From JBKHJZ01 sp046537875 (GTDB lineage: Bacteria; Actinomycetota; Acidimicrobiia; Acidimicrobiales; VFJN01), in NCBI GenBank assembly GCA_046537875.1, contig JBKHJZ010000097.1, positions 1 to 12,221 on the forward strand: a stretch of DNA of 12,221 bases, given 5' to 3'. Position numbers and translations under genes: made by a program. Shown here piece by piece: positions 6,817 to 12,221 of this stretch. The notes under the pieces are model-generated. The model was not told the origin of the DNA. It ran no database searches and saw only the letters and a program-made list of their open reading frames with translations. Within the stretch, counting starts at the first letter, position 1. Every line of letters begins with the position of its first letter.

Positions 6817-6822
6817 ACGGTA
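6817..6822 (-). promoter_or_regulatory. putative -10 box (TACCGT) of the MMPL transporter gene
   Basis: TACCGT on the minus strand fits TAnnnT and is followed by seven bases and the ATG. The same hexamer and spacing precede the histidine kinase gene. No Shine-Dalgarno is present. The -35 region is weak, which is compatible with activator dependence. Confidence 0.5.
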
Positions 6823-6933
6823 AGAACCGGCCTGCTGCACCGTCGTCGGCCCCGGAGAGGTTGTTCGCCTACTCCCGGCGCGATGCGCGCCCGACACGGA
6901 GAGCGCGCTCGGGCACGTGTCCGTCGGTCGACC

Positions 6934-7587
6934 TCACGCCCGGGCCAGGCCGGTCTGGAACGCGATCACCACCAGCTGGGCCCGATCGCGTGCGCGCAGC
7001 TTCTGCATGATCCTGCTGACGTGGGTCTTGGCGGTGAGCGGGCTGAGATGCAGCTCGGCCGCGATCTCTGCGTTCGAGAGCCCCCTGCCCACCAGCGCGA
7101 GCACATCCTGCTCGCGCTCGGTGAGCGCGTGGAGCAGGTCCGTGTCGGGGGTCGGGTGGGCCTGCCGGGCGAACGCGTCGACGACCCGGCGGGTGACAGA
7201 GGGGGTGAGCAGCGCCTGTCCCTCGGCGACCGTGCGCACCGCGGCCCGCAGCGCGTCGGGCTCGACGTCCTTGGTGAGGAAGCCGCTCGCGCCGGCCCGG
7301 AGGGCCTCGAACACGTACTCGTCCAGCTCGTAGGTGGTGAGCACGATCACCCGCACGGTGGAGAGCTCGCCGTCCTCGGCGATCCGGCGGGTGGCCTCGA
7401 TGCCGTCGAGGTTCGGCATCCGGATGTCCATCAGGATCACGTCGGGCCGGTGCCGGCGCACCAGCTCGAGCGCCTCATGGCCGTCGTCCGCCTCGCCCAC
7501 CACCTCGAGGTCGCCGGTCGCGTCGAGCAACGACACGAACCCGGCCCGTACCAGGGCCTGGTCGTCGGCGATGGCGACGCAGATCAC
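6934..7587 (-). CDS. NarL/LuxR-family response regulator
   Basis: A 217-residue two-component regulator. The receiver domain (1-~120) has the acidic pair D8-D9, the phosphoacceptor D54 (VILMDIRMPNLDG), T84 (VIVLTTYE) and K106 (GFLTKD). The C-terminal LuxR-type helix-turn-helix (~150-212) reads LTEREQDVLALVGRGLSNAEIAAEL then SPLTAKTHVSRIMQKL. All phosphotransfer residues are intact. The GTG start at 7587 overlaps the kinase stop by four bases, so the pair is translationally coupled and cognate. The output is DNA binding; likely targets are the kinase promoter, with its repeated palindromes at 8779-8825, and the downstream transporter, but that is inference. Confidence 0.95.
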   Translation of the reverse strand: MICVAIADDQALVRAGFVSLLDATGDLEVVGEADDGHEALELVRRHRPDVILMDIRMPNLDGIEATRRIAEDGELSTVRVIVLTTYELDEYVFEALRAGASGFLTKDVEPDALRAAVRTVAEGQALLTPSVTRRVVDAFARQAHPTPDTDLLHALTEREQDVLALVGRGLSNAEIAAELHLSPLTAKTHVSRIMQKLRARDRAQLVVIAFQTGLARA

Positions 7588-8753
7588 CCGCCGCTCCTGC
7601 GATCGCGGGGGACGACCGCCCGGACCGCCCAGCCACCGCGGGGTCCCGGCCCCGCCTCGAGGCGGCCGCCGAGCGTCGCGACCCGCTCCCGCATGCCGCG
7701 CAGCCCGTGGCCGGCGGCCGGCGGGGTCGGGGGCGCGCCCGAGCCGTCGTCGTCGACCTCGACGACGAGGTCGGGGCCAGCGGCACGCAGCTCCACGCAC
7801 ACGTGCTCGGCCTGCGAGTGGCGGACCACGTTGGTCAGGCTCTCCTGAACGATGCGAAACGCCGTCAGCTGGGCGATGTCCGACGAACGGGTCACCTCGT
7901 CGTCCACCCGCACCGCGACGTCGAAGCCGGCGGCCCGCGTGCCCTCCACGAGCTCGTCGAGGTCGGCCAGGCCGGGCGCCGGGGCCGTGGTGGTGCGGCC
8001 GTCGCCCGAGCGGAGGACCGCGACGAGGGCACGGATCTCGTCGGTGGCCTCCCTGCCCGCGGACCGGATCGCCGCCAGGGCGCGTCGGGCAGTCGCGGGG
8101 TTGCGCCCGAGGGCGTCCTGGCCGACTCCGGCCTGCACGGTCATGACCGACACGGTGTGGGCCAGCACGTCGTGGAGGTCCCGGGCGATCTCCAGCCGGG
8201 CCTGGCTCACCCGCCGCTCGGCCTCCGCCTCCCGTTCGGCCTCGGCCCGTTCGGCCCGCGCTTCGTACTGCGAGAGCAGGGCACGGCGGCTGTGGGTGAG
8301 CTCGCCGAACATCAGGGCGGCGACGGTCCAGCCGACCGCGGCGGTCGCTTCGGCCAGGGTGTTCTCCTCACCCAGGCCGATCGCCAGGGCAGGGAGGCCG
8401 ACGACGATGGCTCCCACACCGAGCTGCCGGCGCCGGTCGCCCGTCGCACCCAGCAGGTACAGCACGAACAGGTGGGGCGCGTTGATGTACGAATCCTCGT
8501 AGCCGATCACGTGCCACGCGATCGTGAGGCCGAGGCTGACCAGCGCCGCGGTCGCAGGGGCGCGGAGCGCGACGAGCACTGCGCCGAAGGCCCCTCCCAG
8601 CAGGAGGAGCCCGCCGACGTCGAAGGCCGTCGTCGCATCCGAGCCGGTCGTGCCGCCGGTGACGAATGCCTGGACGAGGATGAGCCCTGCGATGACGATG
8701 AGCGCGACGCGGTCTCCGACCGGGAACCTCGGCGCCGGTGCGTCGTGCTGCAC
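7584..8753 (-). CDS. NarL-type sensor histidine kinase (HisKA_3 / HATPase)
   Basis: A 389-residue membrane kinase. About four to five hydrophobic segments lie in residues 15-150 with only short loops, so the sensor is intramembrane. A charged coiled coil (~164-186) links to the HisKA_3 dimerisation domain, with the phosphoacceptor H194 in ARDLHDVLAH. The ATPase domain shows the N-box (FRIVQESLTNVVRHS), the DDDGSG segment and GHGLRGMRERV. This is the desK/liaS-like class found beside transporters in Gram-positive bacteria. The frame is open back to 9458, but I take GTG 8753 as start. It follows a TACCGT box by seven bases and leaves a short soluble leader before TM1. GTG 8762 is the alternative but lies inside that box. 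The signal is unknown. Confidence 0.93.
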   Translation of the reverse strand: MQHDAPAPRFPVGDRVALIVIAGLILVQAFVTGGTTGSDATTAFDVGGLLLLGGAFGAVLVALRAPATAALVSLGLTIAWHVIGYEDSYINAPHLFVLYLLGATGDRRRQLGVGAIVVGLPALAIGLGEENTLAEATAAVGWTVAALMFGELTHSRRALLSQYEARAERAEAEREAEAERRVSQARLEIARDLHDVLAHTVSVMTVQAGVGQDALGRNPATARRALAAIRSAGREATDEIRALVAVLRSGDGRTTTAPAPGLADLDELVEGTRAAGFDVAVRVDDEVTRSSDIAQLTAFRIVQESLTNVVRHSQAEHVCVELRAAGPDLVVEVDDDGSGAPPTPPAAGHGLRGMRERVATLGGRLEAGPGPRGGWAVRAVVPRDRRSGG

Positions 8754-8760
8754 GGACGTC

Positions 8761-8766
8761 ACGGTA
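8761..8766 (-). promoter_or_regulatory. putative -10 box (TACCGT) of the kinase-regulator operon
   Basis: TACCGT on the minus strand is followed by seven bases and GTG 8753. Box and spacing are identical to those of the MMPL gene. The cluster of palindromes at 8779-8825 begins 12 bases upstream, where -35 or activator contacts would lie. Confidence 0.5.
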
Positions 8767-8778
8767 CGGCGGTCGTGG

Positions 8779-8825
8779 GTGCCCGGGGACCTCCGCGGGG
8801 AGGCGGTCTCATGCTCCCCGGGGAG
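8779..8825. repeat. three related GC palindromes upstream of the kinase gene
   Basis: CTCCCCGGGGAG (8814-8825) is a perfect 12-base palindrome. CTCCGCGGGGAG (8791-8802) and GTGCCCGGGGAC (8779-8790) are imperfect versions with the same CGGGGA core. The starts are 12 and 23 bases apart, about one and two helical turns. The position just upstream of the kinase -10 box suggests binding sites for a dimeric regulator, possibly the LuxR-type regulator of the operon. In DNA this GC-rich, chance palindromes are a real alternative. Confidence 0.4.
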
Positions 8826-8926
8826 TACGCACCACGGCGGGCTCGACCAGAGCCGGTGCGGTGACGCACCGACCGGCGTGCGAGCCCCGGTTAGGCGGGC
8901 GCGACCCTGCCCGCCGCCCGCCACGG

Positions 8927-8955
8927 TTGTCTCCGCACCGGGACATGTGCACAAT
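8927..8955 (+). promoter_or_regulatory. putative promoter of the small hypothetical gene
   Basis: TTGTCT (8927-8932) and CACAAT (8950-8955) are 17 bases apart, matching -35/-10 spacing. The -10 box ends six bases before the ATG at 8962, so the transcript would be leaderless. Confidence 0.45.
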
Positions 8956-8961
8956 CGACCC

Positions 8962-9342
8962 ATGGGGGACCGATCGTTGCGGCGGCGTCGGGTGATCATC
9001 GAGGATGCACGGCGCAACGGCCACCACCTGCGCGCGACGTGGCACGCCGAGCGCCGGCAGTTCGTCATCAGCACCTGGCGCGACGATGTGTGCACGGGAT
9101 CGGCTCGGCTCGCCGTCGAGGACGCCGCCGAGCTCACCAGCCTGCTGGTCGACGGGGTCACCCAGGCGGTCGTCCTCGATCGCGACCGGCCACCTCCGAT
9201 GCGGGCGACGAGGCCCGGGCTGGCCGGCCTGGTCGACCGCCTGCGCTGGTTCGTCCGGGGGACGCCACCACGCCGGCCCACCAGCAGGGCGCGCTCCCGC
9301 CGTTCCGCCACGGTCGAGACCCTGCCTCGTCGGTCCGCCTGA
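8962..9342 (+). CDS. small basic hypothetical protein
   Basis: A 126-residue protein with no recognised family name. Residues ~22-70 alternate strands and a helix (HLRATWHAERRQFVISTW, then CTGSARLAVEDAAELTSLL). This resembles the small actinobacterial proteins in which a strand-rich WHxE/STWRxD segment is followed by a helix. The last ~45 residues are Arg/Pro/Ser-rich and probably disordered, possibly nucleic-acid binding. There is no signal peptide or TM segment, so it is likely cytoplasmic. ATG 8962 is chosen because a -35/-10 pair ends six bases upstream; there is no Shine-Dalgarno. It is divergent from the kinase gene, sharing a 208-bp intergenic region. Confidence 0.6.
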   Translation: MGDRSLRRRRVIIEDARRNGHHLRATWHAERRQFVISTWRDDVCTGSARLAVEDAAELTSLLVDGVTQAVVLDRDRPPPMRATRPGLAGLVDRLRWFVRGTPPRRPTSRARSRRSATVETLPRRSA

Positions 9343-9432
9343 ACCGGTCCGGGCCGGCCGCCACCCCTCGCGGAGGGCCAGGCTCTGCCGGAGCGCCTCG
9401 ATGCGTCGGTACGTGGACATCGACACCGGCGC

Positions 9433-9454
9433 CGGTCAGCTGCCGGCCTGACCG
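9433..9454 (+). terminator. hairpin, possible terminator of the small hypothetical gene
   Basis: The 7-bp arms CGGTCAG and CTGACCG enclose an 8-base loop, 90 bases after the stop at 9342. It overlaps the perfect palindrome ACCGGCGCCGGT (9425-9436). No U-tract follows. Apart from these structures and the ArsR promoter, 9343-9530 shows nothing recognisable. Confidence 0.35.
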
Positions 9455-9491
9455 CCACGGCGGACCTCGACCGCGCCGCCGCGGCGGGTCC

Positions 9492-9521
9492 TTGATATGC
9501 AAGTCAACACTTGCCTATCGT
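9492..9521 (+). promoter_or_regulatory. arsR-VOC promoter with operator in the -35/-10 spacer
   Basis: TTGATA (9492-9497) and TATCGT (9516-9521) are 18 bases apart, and the GTG start follows nine bases later, so the transcript is probably leaderless. Between the boxes lies GCAAGT-CAAC-ACTTGC (9499-9514), a perfect inverted repeat with 6-bp arms. ArsR-family dimers typically bind such repeats within their own promoter, so repressor bound here would exclude RNA polymerase. Confidence 0.7.
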
Positions 9522-9530
9522 CCCTCGCGT

Positions 9531-9803
9531 GTGGGCGACGTGTTCAAGGCGCTCGCAGACCCGACGAGGAGGGCGATCCTGGACGAGCTCGTCGAGCGGG
9601 ACGGCCAGACCCTGTTCGAGCTGTGCACCCGGTTGGCGATGAAGCACGGGCTCCGTACCTCCCGCCAGGGAATCTCGCAACACCTCGACGTGCTCGAGGA
9701 CGCCGGTCTCGTCTCGGTCCGCCGCCAGGGCCGCTACAAGTTCCACGACGTCCACACCGAACCGCTCCAGGCCATCGTTCGGCGGTGGCCCCCCACCACG
9801 TGA
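9531..9803 (+). CDS. ArsR-family winged-helix transcriptional regulator
   Basis: A 90-residue regulator, essentially one winged helix. It opens with the family signature VFKALADPTRRAILDELVERDGQ in slightly shortened form, followed by the recognition region GLRTSRQGISQHLDVLEDAGLV and the wing VSVRRQGRYKFHD. No metal-binding CVC motif is present. The single Cys in the ELCTRL helix makes a classical metal sensor unlikely, so it may respond to an organic ligand or have constitutive affinity. GTG 9531 is chosen because it starts right at the conserved domain and follows a TATCGT box by nine bases. The VOC gene begins seven bases after the stop, so they form one operon. The palindrome at 9499-9514 indicates autorepression. 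Confidence 0.9.
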   Translation: MGDVFKALADPTRRAILDELVERDGQTLFELCTRLAMKHGLRTSRQGISQHLDVLEDAGLVSVRRQGRYKFHDVHTEPLQAIVRRWPPTT

Positions 9804-9810
9804 GGAAGCC

Positions 9811-10203
9811 ATGCCCCGCATCTACATCACCAGCGTCTTCGTGGACGACCAGGAGAAGGCCCTCCGCTTCTACACCGAGGTGCTGGGGTTCGAGAAGAAG
9901 ACCGACATGCCGGCGGGCGAAGCGCGCTGGCTGACCGTGGTGTCGCCCGACGATCCGGACGGCACCGAGCTCCTCCTCGAGCCCGACGGCCACCCCGCGG
10001 TCAAGCCCTTCAAGGCGGCCCTGGTGGACGACGGGATCCCGTTCGCCTCGTTCGCGACCCCTGACGTGCGGGCAGAGCACCGGCGCCTCACCGACCTCGG
10101 CGTCAGCTTCACCCAGGAGCCGGTGGACCTGGGACCGGTGACCATGGCCGTGCTCGACGACACCTGCGGGAACCTGGTCCAGCTCGTCACCCCCACGTCC
10201 TGA
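9811..10203 (+). CDS. VOC-superfamily (glyoxalase-like) protein
   Basis: A 130-residue protein with the paired beta-alpha-beta-beta-beta modules of the vicinal oxygen chelate fold. Module 1 has the hallmark VDDQEKALRFYTEVLGFEKKTD and ends in DGTELLLEP. Module 2 runs through ATPDVRAEHRRLTDLGVSF to DDTCGNLVQLV. The His that usually opens strand 1 as a metal ligand is Thr/Ser here and the last Glu position is Gln, so the classical glyoxalase I metal site appears absent. It may be a binding protein or use other ligands. The ribosome-binding site GAGGA overlaps the ArsR stop. ArsR-VOC pairs recur in actinomycetes, but the substrate is not known to me. Confidence 0.88.
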   Translation: MPRIYITSVFVDDQEKALRFYTEVLGFEKKTDMPAGEARWLTVVSPDDPDGTELLLEPDGHPAVKPFKAALVDDGIPFASFATPDVRAEHRRLTDLGVSFTQEPVDLGPVTMAVLDDTCGNLVQLVTPTS

Positions 10204-10312
10204 CGCAGGGACCACCGCACAGGCGGCTCCGGCCCAGCAGCTCGGCACGGGCGATCGTGCGATGTCGGCCCGATCGGCGCCGGACCCTGGCACCCAGACC
10301 AGGCGGGCAGGG

Positions 10313-10340
10313 TTGCGGACCACCGTGCACGGGGTAGCCC
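10313..10340 (+). promoter_or_regulatory. weak candidate promoter of the lipoprotein gene
   Basis: TTGCGG (10313-10318) and TAGCCC (10335-10340) are 16 bases apart, and the second ends six bases before ATG 10347. The -10 match lacks the final T, so this is weak. Confidence 0.25.
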
Positions 10341-10346
10341 CGGTGC

Positions 10347-10832
10347 ATGGGATCCGCGAGCCGCCGCCGACGCCGCTCCGGTGTGAGGATGCGAGCGACG
10401 GTGTTGGTGGCCGCCGCGTCGGCGGCCGTCGCCGGCTGCGGGGACGACGCCGGCGACTCGAACGGGGCACAGCCCGTTCCCGGTGCCACCGCGTTCGAGG
10501 AAGGGGTGTTCGACGACCTGCCCCGATACCCGGGATCCGTCGCAGTGTCGGATCCCGCCGTCGAGGACGATGTCACCTCGCAGACGTTCACCGTGGAGGC
10601 CCCGACGCCACAGCGCGTGATCAGCTACTTCGCCAGGGAGCTCGACGAGGCGGGCTGGACGGTGGTGGACGAACCGACCCAGCGCGGCGCGGAGCAGACG
10701 CATCGGGGTGTCTGGCAGCGCGAGGGCGAGCGCCTGGTCGTGAGCACCACCCTGTTCCGCGGCGGCGACGGGCCGGGCGCCGACCGCACCACGCAGTACA
10801 GCCTCAGCCTCGGCCCGGCGCCGGAGCCGTGA
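10347..10832 (+). CDS. putative lipoprotein of unknown function
   Basis: A 161-residue protein with a type II signal peptide: an Arg-rich start (SRRRRRSGVRMR), a hydrophobic stretch (TVLVAAASAAVAG) and the lipobox VAGC with Cys at residue 31. The mature part starts with an Asp/Gly/Asn linker. One small domain follows: DLPRYPGSVAVSD, a strand (QTFTVEAPTPQRVISYFARELDEAGW read in two parts) and VWQREGERLVVSTTLF. The 'LPxYPG ... tp..v..Yf...L...GW' pattern recurs in actinobacterial lipoproteins but I know no name for it. ATG 10389, directly before MRATVLV, is an alternative start with a shorter leader; ATG 10347 gives the usual n-region length. It should be anchored on the outer face of the membrane. 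Confidence 0.78.
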   Translation: MGSASRRRRRSGVRMRATVLVAAASAAVAGCGDDAGDSNGAQPVPGATAFEEGVFDDLPRYPGSVAVSDPAVEDDVTSQTFTVEAPTPQRVISYFARELDEAGWTVVDEPTQRGAEQTHRGVWQREGERLVVSTTLFRGGDGPGADRTTQYSLSLGPAPEP

Positions 10833-11015
10833 CGCGTCTGCGCCGTTAGCCCGCGCCACCCGTGGGTAGCCACACGGCGTGCCCCCCGGTGCGTCGCGGG
10901 CCAGTCCAGCGGAGATGGCGGTGACGCGTCGGGGTGCCGCGCACCGCCGGGGTGCCGGATCCCGCGTCGGGTGGGCCGGTCGCGCCGCCCCCGGTCACCG
11001 AAGGAGGAGAGGGCC

Positions 11016-12065
11016 ATGCACGCTGTCGTCTATCACGGCCCAGGCGAGAAGGCCTGGGAGGAGGTCGCCGATCCGCAGATCGTCGATGACACCGATGCCC
11101 TGGTTCGGGTCGACACGGCCACCATCTGCGGCACCGATCTGCACATCCTGAAGGGCGACGTGCCGGCGGTGACCGACGGGCGTGTCCTCGGTCACGAGGC
11201 CGTCGGTACCGTCGAGGAGGTCGGCTCCGCGGTCACCACCATCGTCCCGGGCGACCGGGTCCTGGTCTCGTGCATCTCCGCATGTGGACGCTGCCGGTAC
11301 TGCCGGGTCGGCCAGTACGGGCAGTGCATCGGCGGGGGTGGCTGGATCCTCGGTCACCTGATCGACGGCACGCAGGCCGAGAAGGTGCGCGTACCCTTCG
11401 CCGACACGTCCACCTACCGCGTGCCCGAGGGCGTCGCCGACGAGCAGGTGCTGATGCTGGCCGACATCCTGCCCACCGGCTACGAGGTGGGCGTGTTGAA
11501 CGGCCGGCTGCAGCCCGCCGACGTCGTGGCCGTGGTGGGTGCCGGGCCCATCGGCCTGGCGGCGATCCTGACGGCGCAGCTTCTCTCGCCGTCGGCGATC
11601 GTCGCGATCGACCTCGCCGACAGCCGGCTCGAGGCCGCCAAGCAGTTCGGCGCCGGCGTCACGGTCAACAACAGCCGCGACGACCCCGTCGCCGCCGTCA
11701 GAAGCCTCACCGACGACCTGGGTGCCGATGTCGCCATCGAGGCCGTCGGGGTGCCCGACACCTTCGAGCTGTGCACCCGGCTCATCCGGCCTGGCGGCCG
11801 GGTGGCGAACATCGGCGTGCACGGCACGCCCGCGACGCTCCACCTGGAGGACCTCTGGATCCGCGACGTCACGATCACCACGGGACTCGTCGACACGCAC
11901 TCGACGCCGACGCTGCTGCGGCTGCTCGCAGGTCACCAGGTCGACGCCGGCCGGTTCGTCACCCACCACTTCGCGCTCGGCGACTTCATGGAGGCCTACG
12001 ACGTGTTCGCCCGTGCCGGCGACACCGGCGCGCTCAAGGTCGTGCTGTCGCGGGACGGCGGCTGA
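11016..12065 (+). CDS. zinc-dependent alcohol dehydrogenase (medium-chain family)
   Basis: A 349-residue cytoplasmic NAD(P)-dependent oxidoreductase of normal family length. The catalytic zinc site shows C38 (ICGTD), H60-E61 (LGHEAVG) and probably D150 (LADILPTGY). The structural zinc site has C90, C93, C96 and C104 (ACGRCRYCRVGQYGQC). The Rossmann fold contains GAGPIG at 175-180, and D199 (VAIDLADSRL) at the end of the second strand favours NAD over NADP. GHEAVGTVEEVG and PGDRVLV are family landmarks. The closest general class is the broad-range secondary or short-chain alcohol dehydrogenases; the substrate cannot be set from motifs. The strong ribosome-binding site AAGGAGG (11001-11007) lies eight bases before the ATG. 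It appears to be a single-gene unit, 183 bp after the lipoprotein gene; that gap holds nothing else I can recognise. Confidence 0.95.
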   Translation: MHAVVYHGPGEKAWEEVADPQIVDDTDALVRVDTATICGTDLHILKGDVPAVTDGRVLGHEAVGTVEEVGSAVTTIVPGDRVLVSCISACGRCRYCRVGQYGQCIGGGGWILGHLIDGTQAEKVRVPFADTSTYRVPEGVADEQVLMLADILPTGYEVGVLNGRLQPADVVAVVGAGPIGLAAILTAQLLSPSAIVAIDLADSRLEAAKQFGAGVTVNNSRDDPVAAVRSLTDDLGADVAIEAVGVPDTFELCTRLIRPGGRVANIGVHGTPATLHLEDLWIRDVTITTGLVDTHSTPTLLRLLAGHQVDAGRFVTHHFALGDFMEAYDVFARAGDTGALKVVLSRDGG

Positions 12066-12104
12066 GCCGGGCGGCGGCCGAGCGGGCCGGCGTCGCGTCA
12101 CCTC

Positions 12105-12142
12105 GCGCCCCGGGGCGCCCACCGCGGGGGCGTCTGGCGCCC
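12105..12142. terminator. GC-rich hairpin region between convergent genes
   Basis: GCGCCCCGGGGCGC (12105-12118) is a perfect 14-base palindrome, and GGGCGCC (12113-12119) can pair with GGCGCCC (12136-12142). It lies between the alcohol dehydrogenase stop and the stop of the opposing partial gene, so a shared terminator is plausible. There is no U-tract, and such GC symmetry can arise by chance. Confidence 0.35.
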
Positions 12143-12168
12143 TGGTCACCCGGACCCGAGCCGGCCCA

Positions 12169-12221
12169 CTAGGCCAGGAGCATGAGCAGTGCCACGGCGT
12201 TGGCCAGGGCGACCGCGCCGG
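12169..12221 (-). CDS. C-terminal end of a membrane protein (5' part outside window)
   Basis: On the minus strand the last 16 codons before TAG (12171-12169) read GAVALANAVALLMLLA, a hydrophobic stretch that looks like the end of a transmembrane helix. The gene enters from beyond the window and converges with the alcohol dehydrogenase. The fragment is too short to assign a family or be sure of the frame. Confidence 0.45.
   Translation of the reverse strand, partial: GAVALANAVALLMLLA

Noticed and set aside
6889..6914. GCCCGA/TCGGGC pairing as terminator after the response regulator
   Set aside because: Only six base pairs with a 14-base loop and competing pairings; too weak to call.
5748..7010. 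Long plus-strand frame opposite the MMPL gene
   Set aside because: It is a mirror of the transporter's codon bias, rich in His/Arg/Gly/Glu and without domains. The minus strand encodes a complete, motif-bearing transporter.
8754..9458. Extension of the kinase frame to 9458
   Set aside because: The extra ~235 residues are Arg/Pro/Ser-rich and overlap the 8962 gene. A TACCGT box with seven-base spacing supports GTG 8753.
10995..12149. Long minus-strand frame opposite the alcohol dehydrogenase
   Set aside because: It is a shadow frame. The plus strand carries all zinc-site and Rossmann motifs and a strong ribosome-binding site.

Overview
This window is very GC-rich DNA with G/C-biased third codon positions, frequent GTG starts and several starts that appear leaderless (a TAnnnT-like -10 box 6-9 nt before the start codon). 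Together with the gene families (MMPL transporter, NarL-type kinase/regulator pair, YafY/WYL regulator, VapBC, ArsR-VOC pair), this suggests a free-living actinomycete. The class cannot be fixed from the sequence alone. No rRNA, tRNA, CRISPR array, insertion sequence or prophage gene was seen, so this looks like ordinary chromosome.

Layout. 2-880: C-terminal part of a repeat-rich, beta-propeller-like protein of unknown function. 881-1374: weakly coding DNA with one possible small minus-strand gene and an operator-like palindrome. 1375-2325: YafY-type HTH/WYL/WCX regulator, followed by a strong hairpin. 2391-3007: a VapB-VapC toxin-antitoxin pair with overlapping genes and a palindrome-rich promoter. 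3008-3233: no gene recognised. 3234-4405: two tandem secreted paralogs with a conserved cysteine pair and a nearly identical Pro/Glu-rich tail ending in PRFTG. The DNA of this tail matches at 65 of 67 positions, although the rest of the genes has diverged. A perfect 14-bp inverted repeat at 4478-4520 separates them from the convergent gene.

4554-8753 (minus strand): histidine kinase, response regulator (4-nt overlap) and an MMPL/RND-type transporter with its own putative leaderless promoter. The likely logic is that the two-component system senses an envelope signal and controls the pump. 8962-9342: small hypothetical basic protein divergent from the kinase. 9531-10203: ArsR repressor and VOC protein in one operon, with an operator-like palindrome inside the promoter spacer. 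10347-10832: putative lipoprotein. 11016-12065: zinc-dependent alcohol dehydrogenase. 12169-12221: hydrophobic C-terminal end of a minus-strand gene that runs out of the window.

The least explained element is the pair of secreted paralogs with the shared tail. All other genes belong to familiar families or are small hypotheticals. Functional calls rest on motifs read by eye; no database search was possible.
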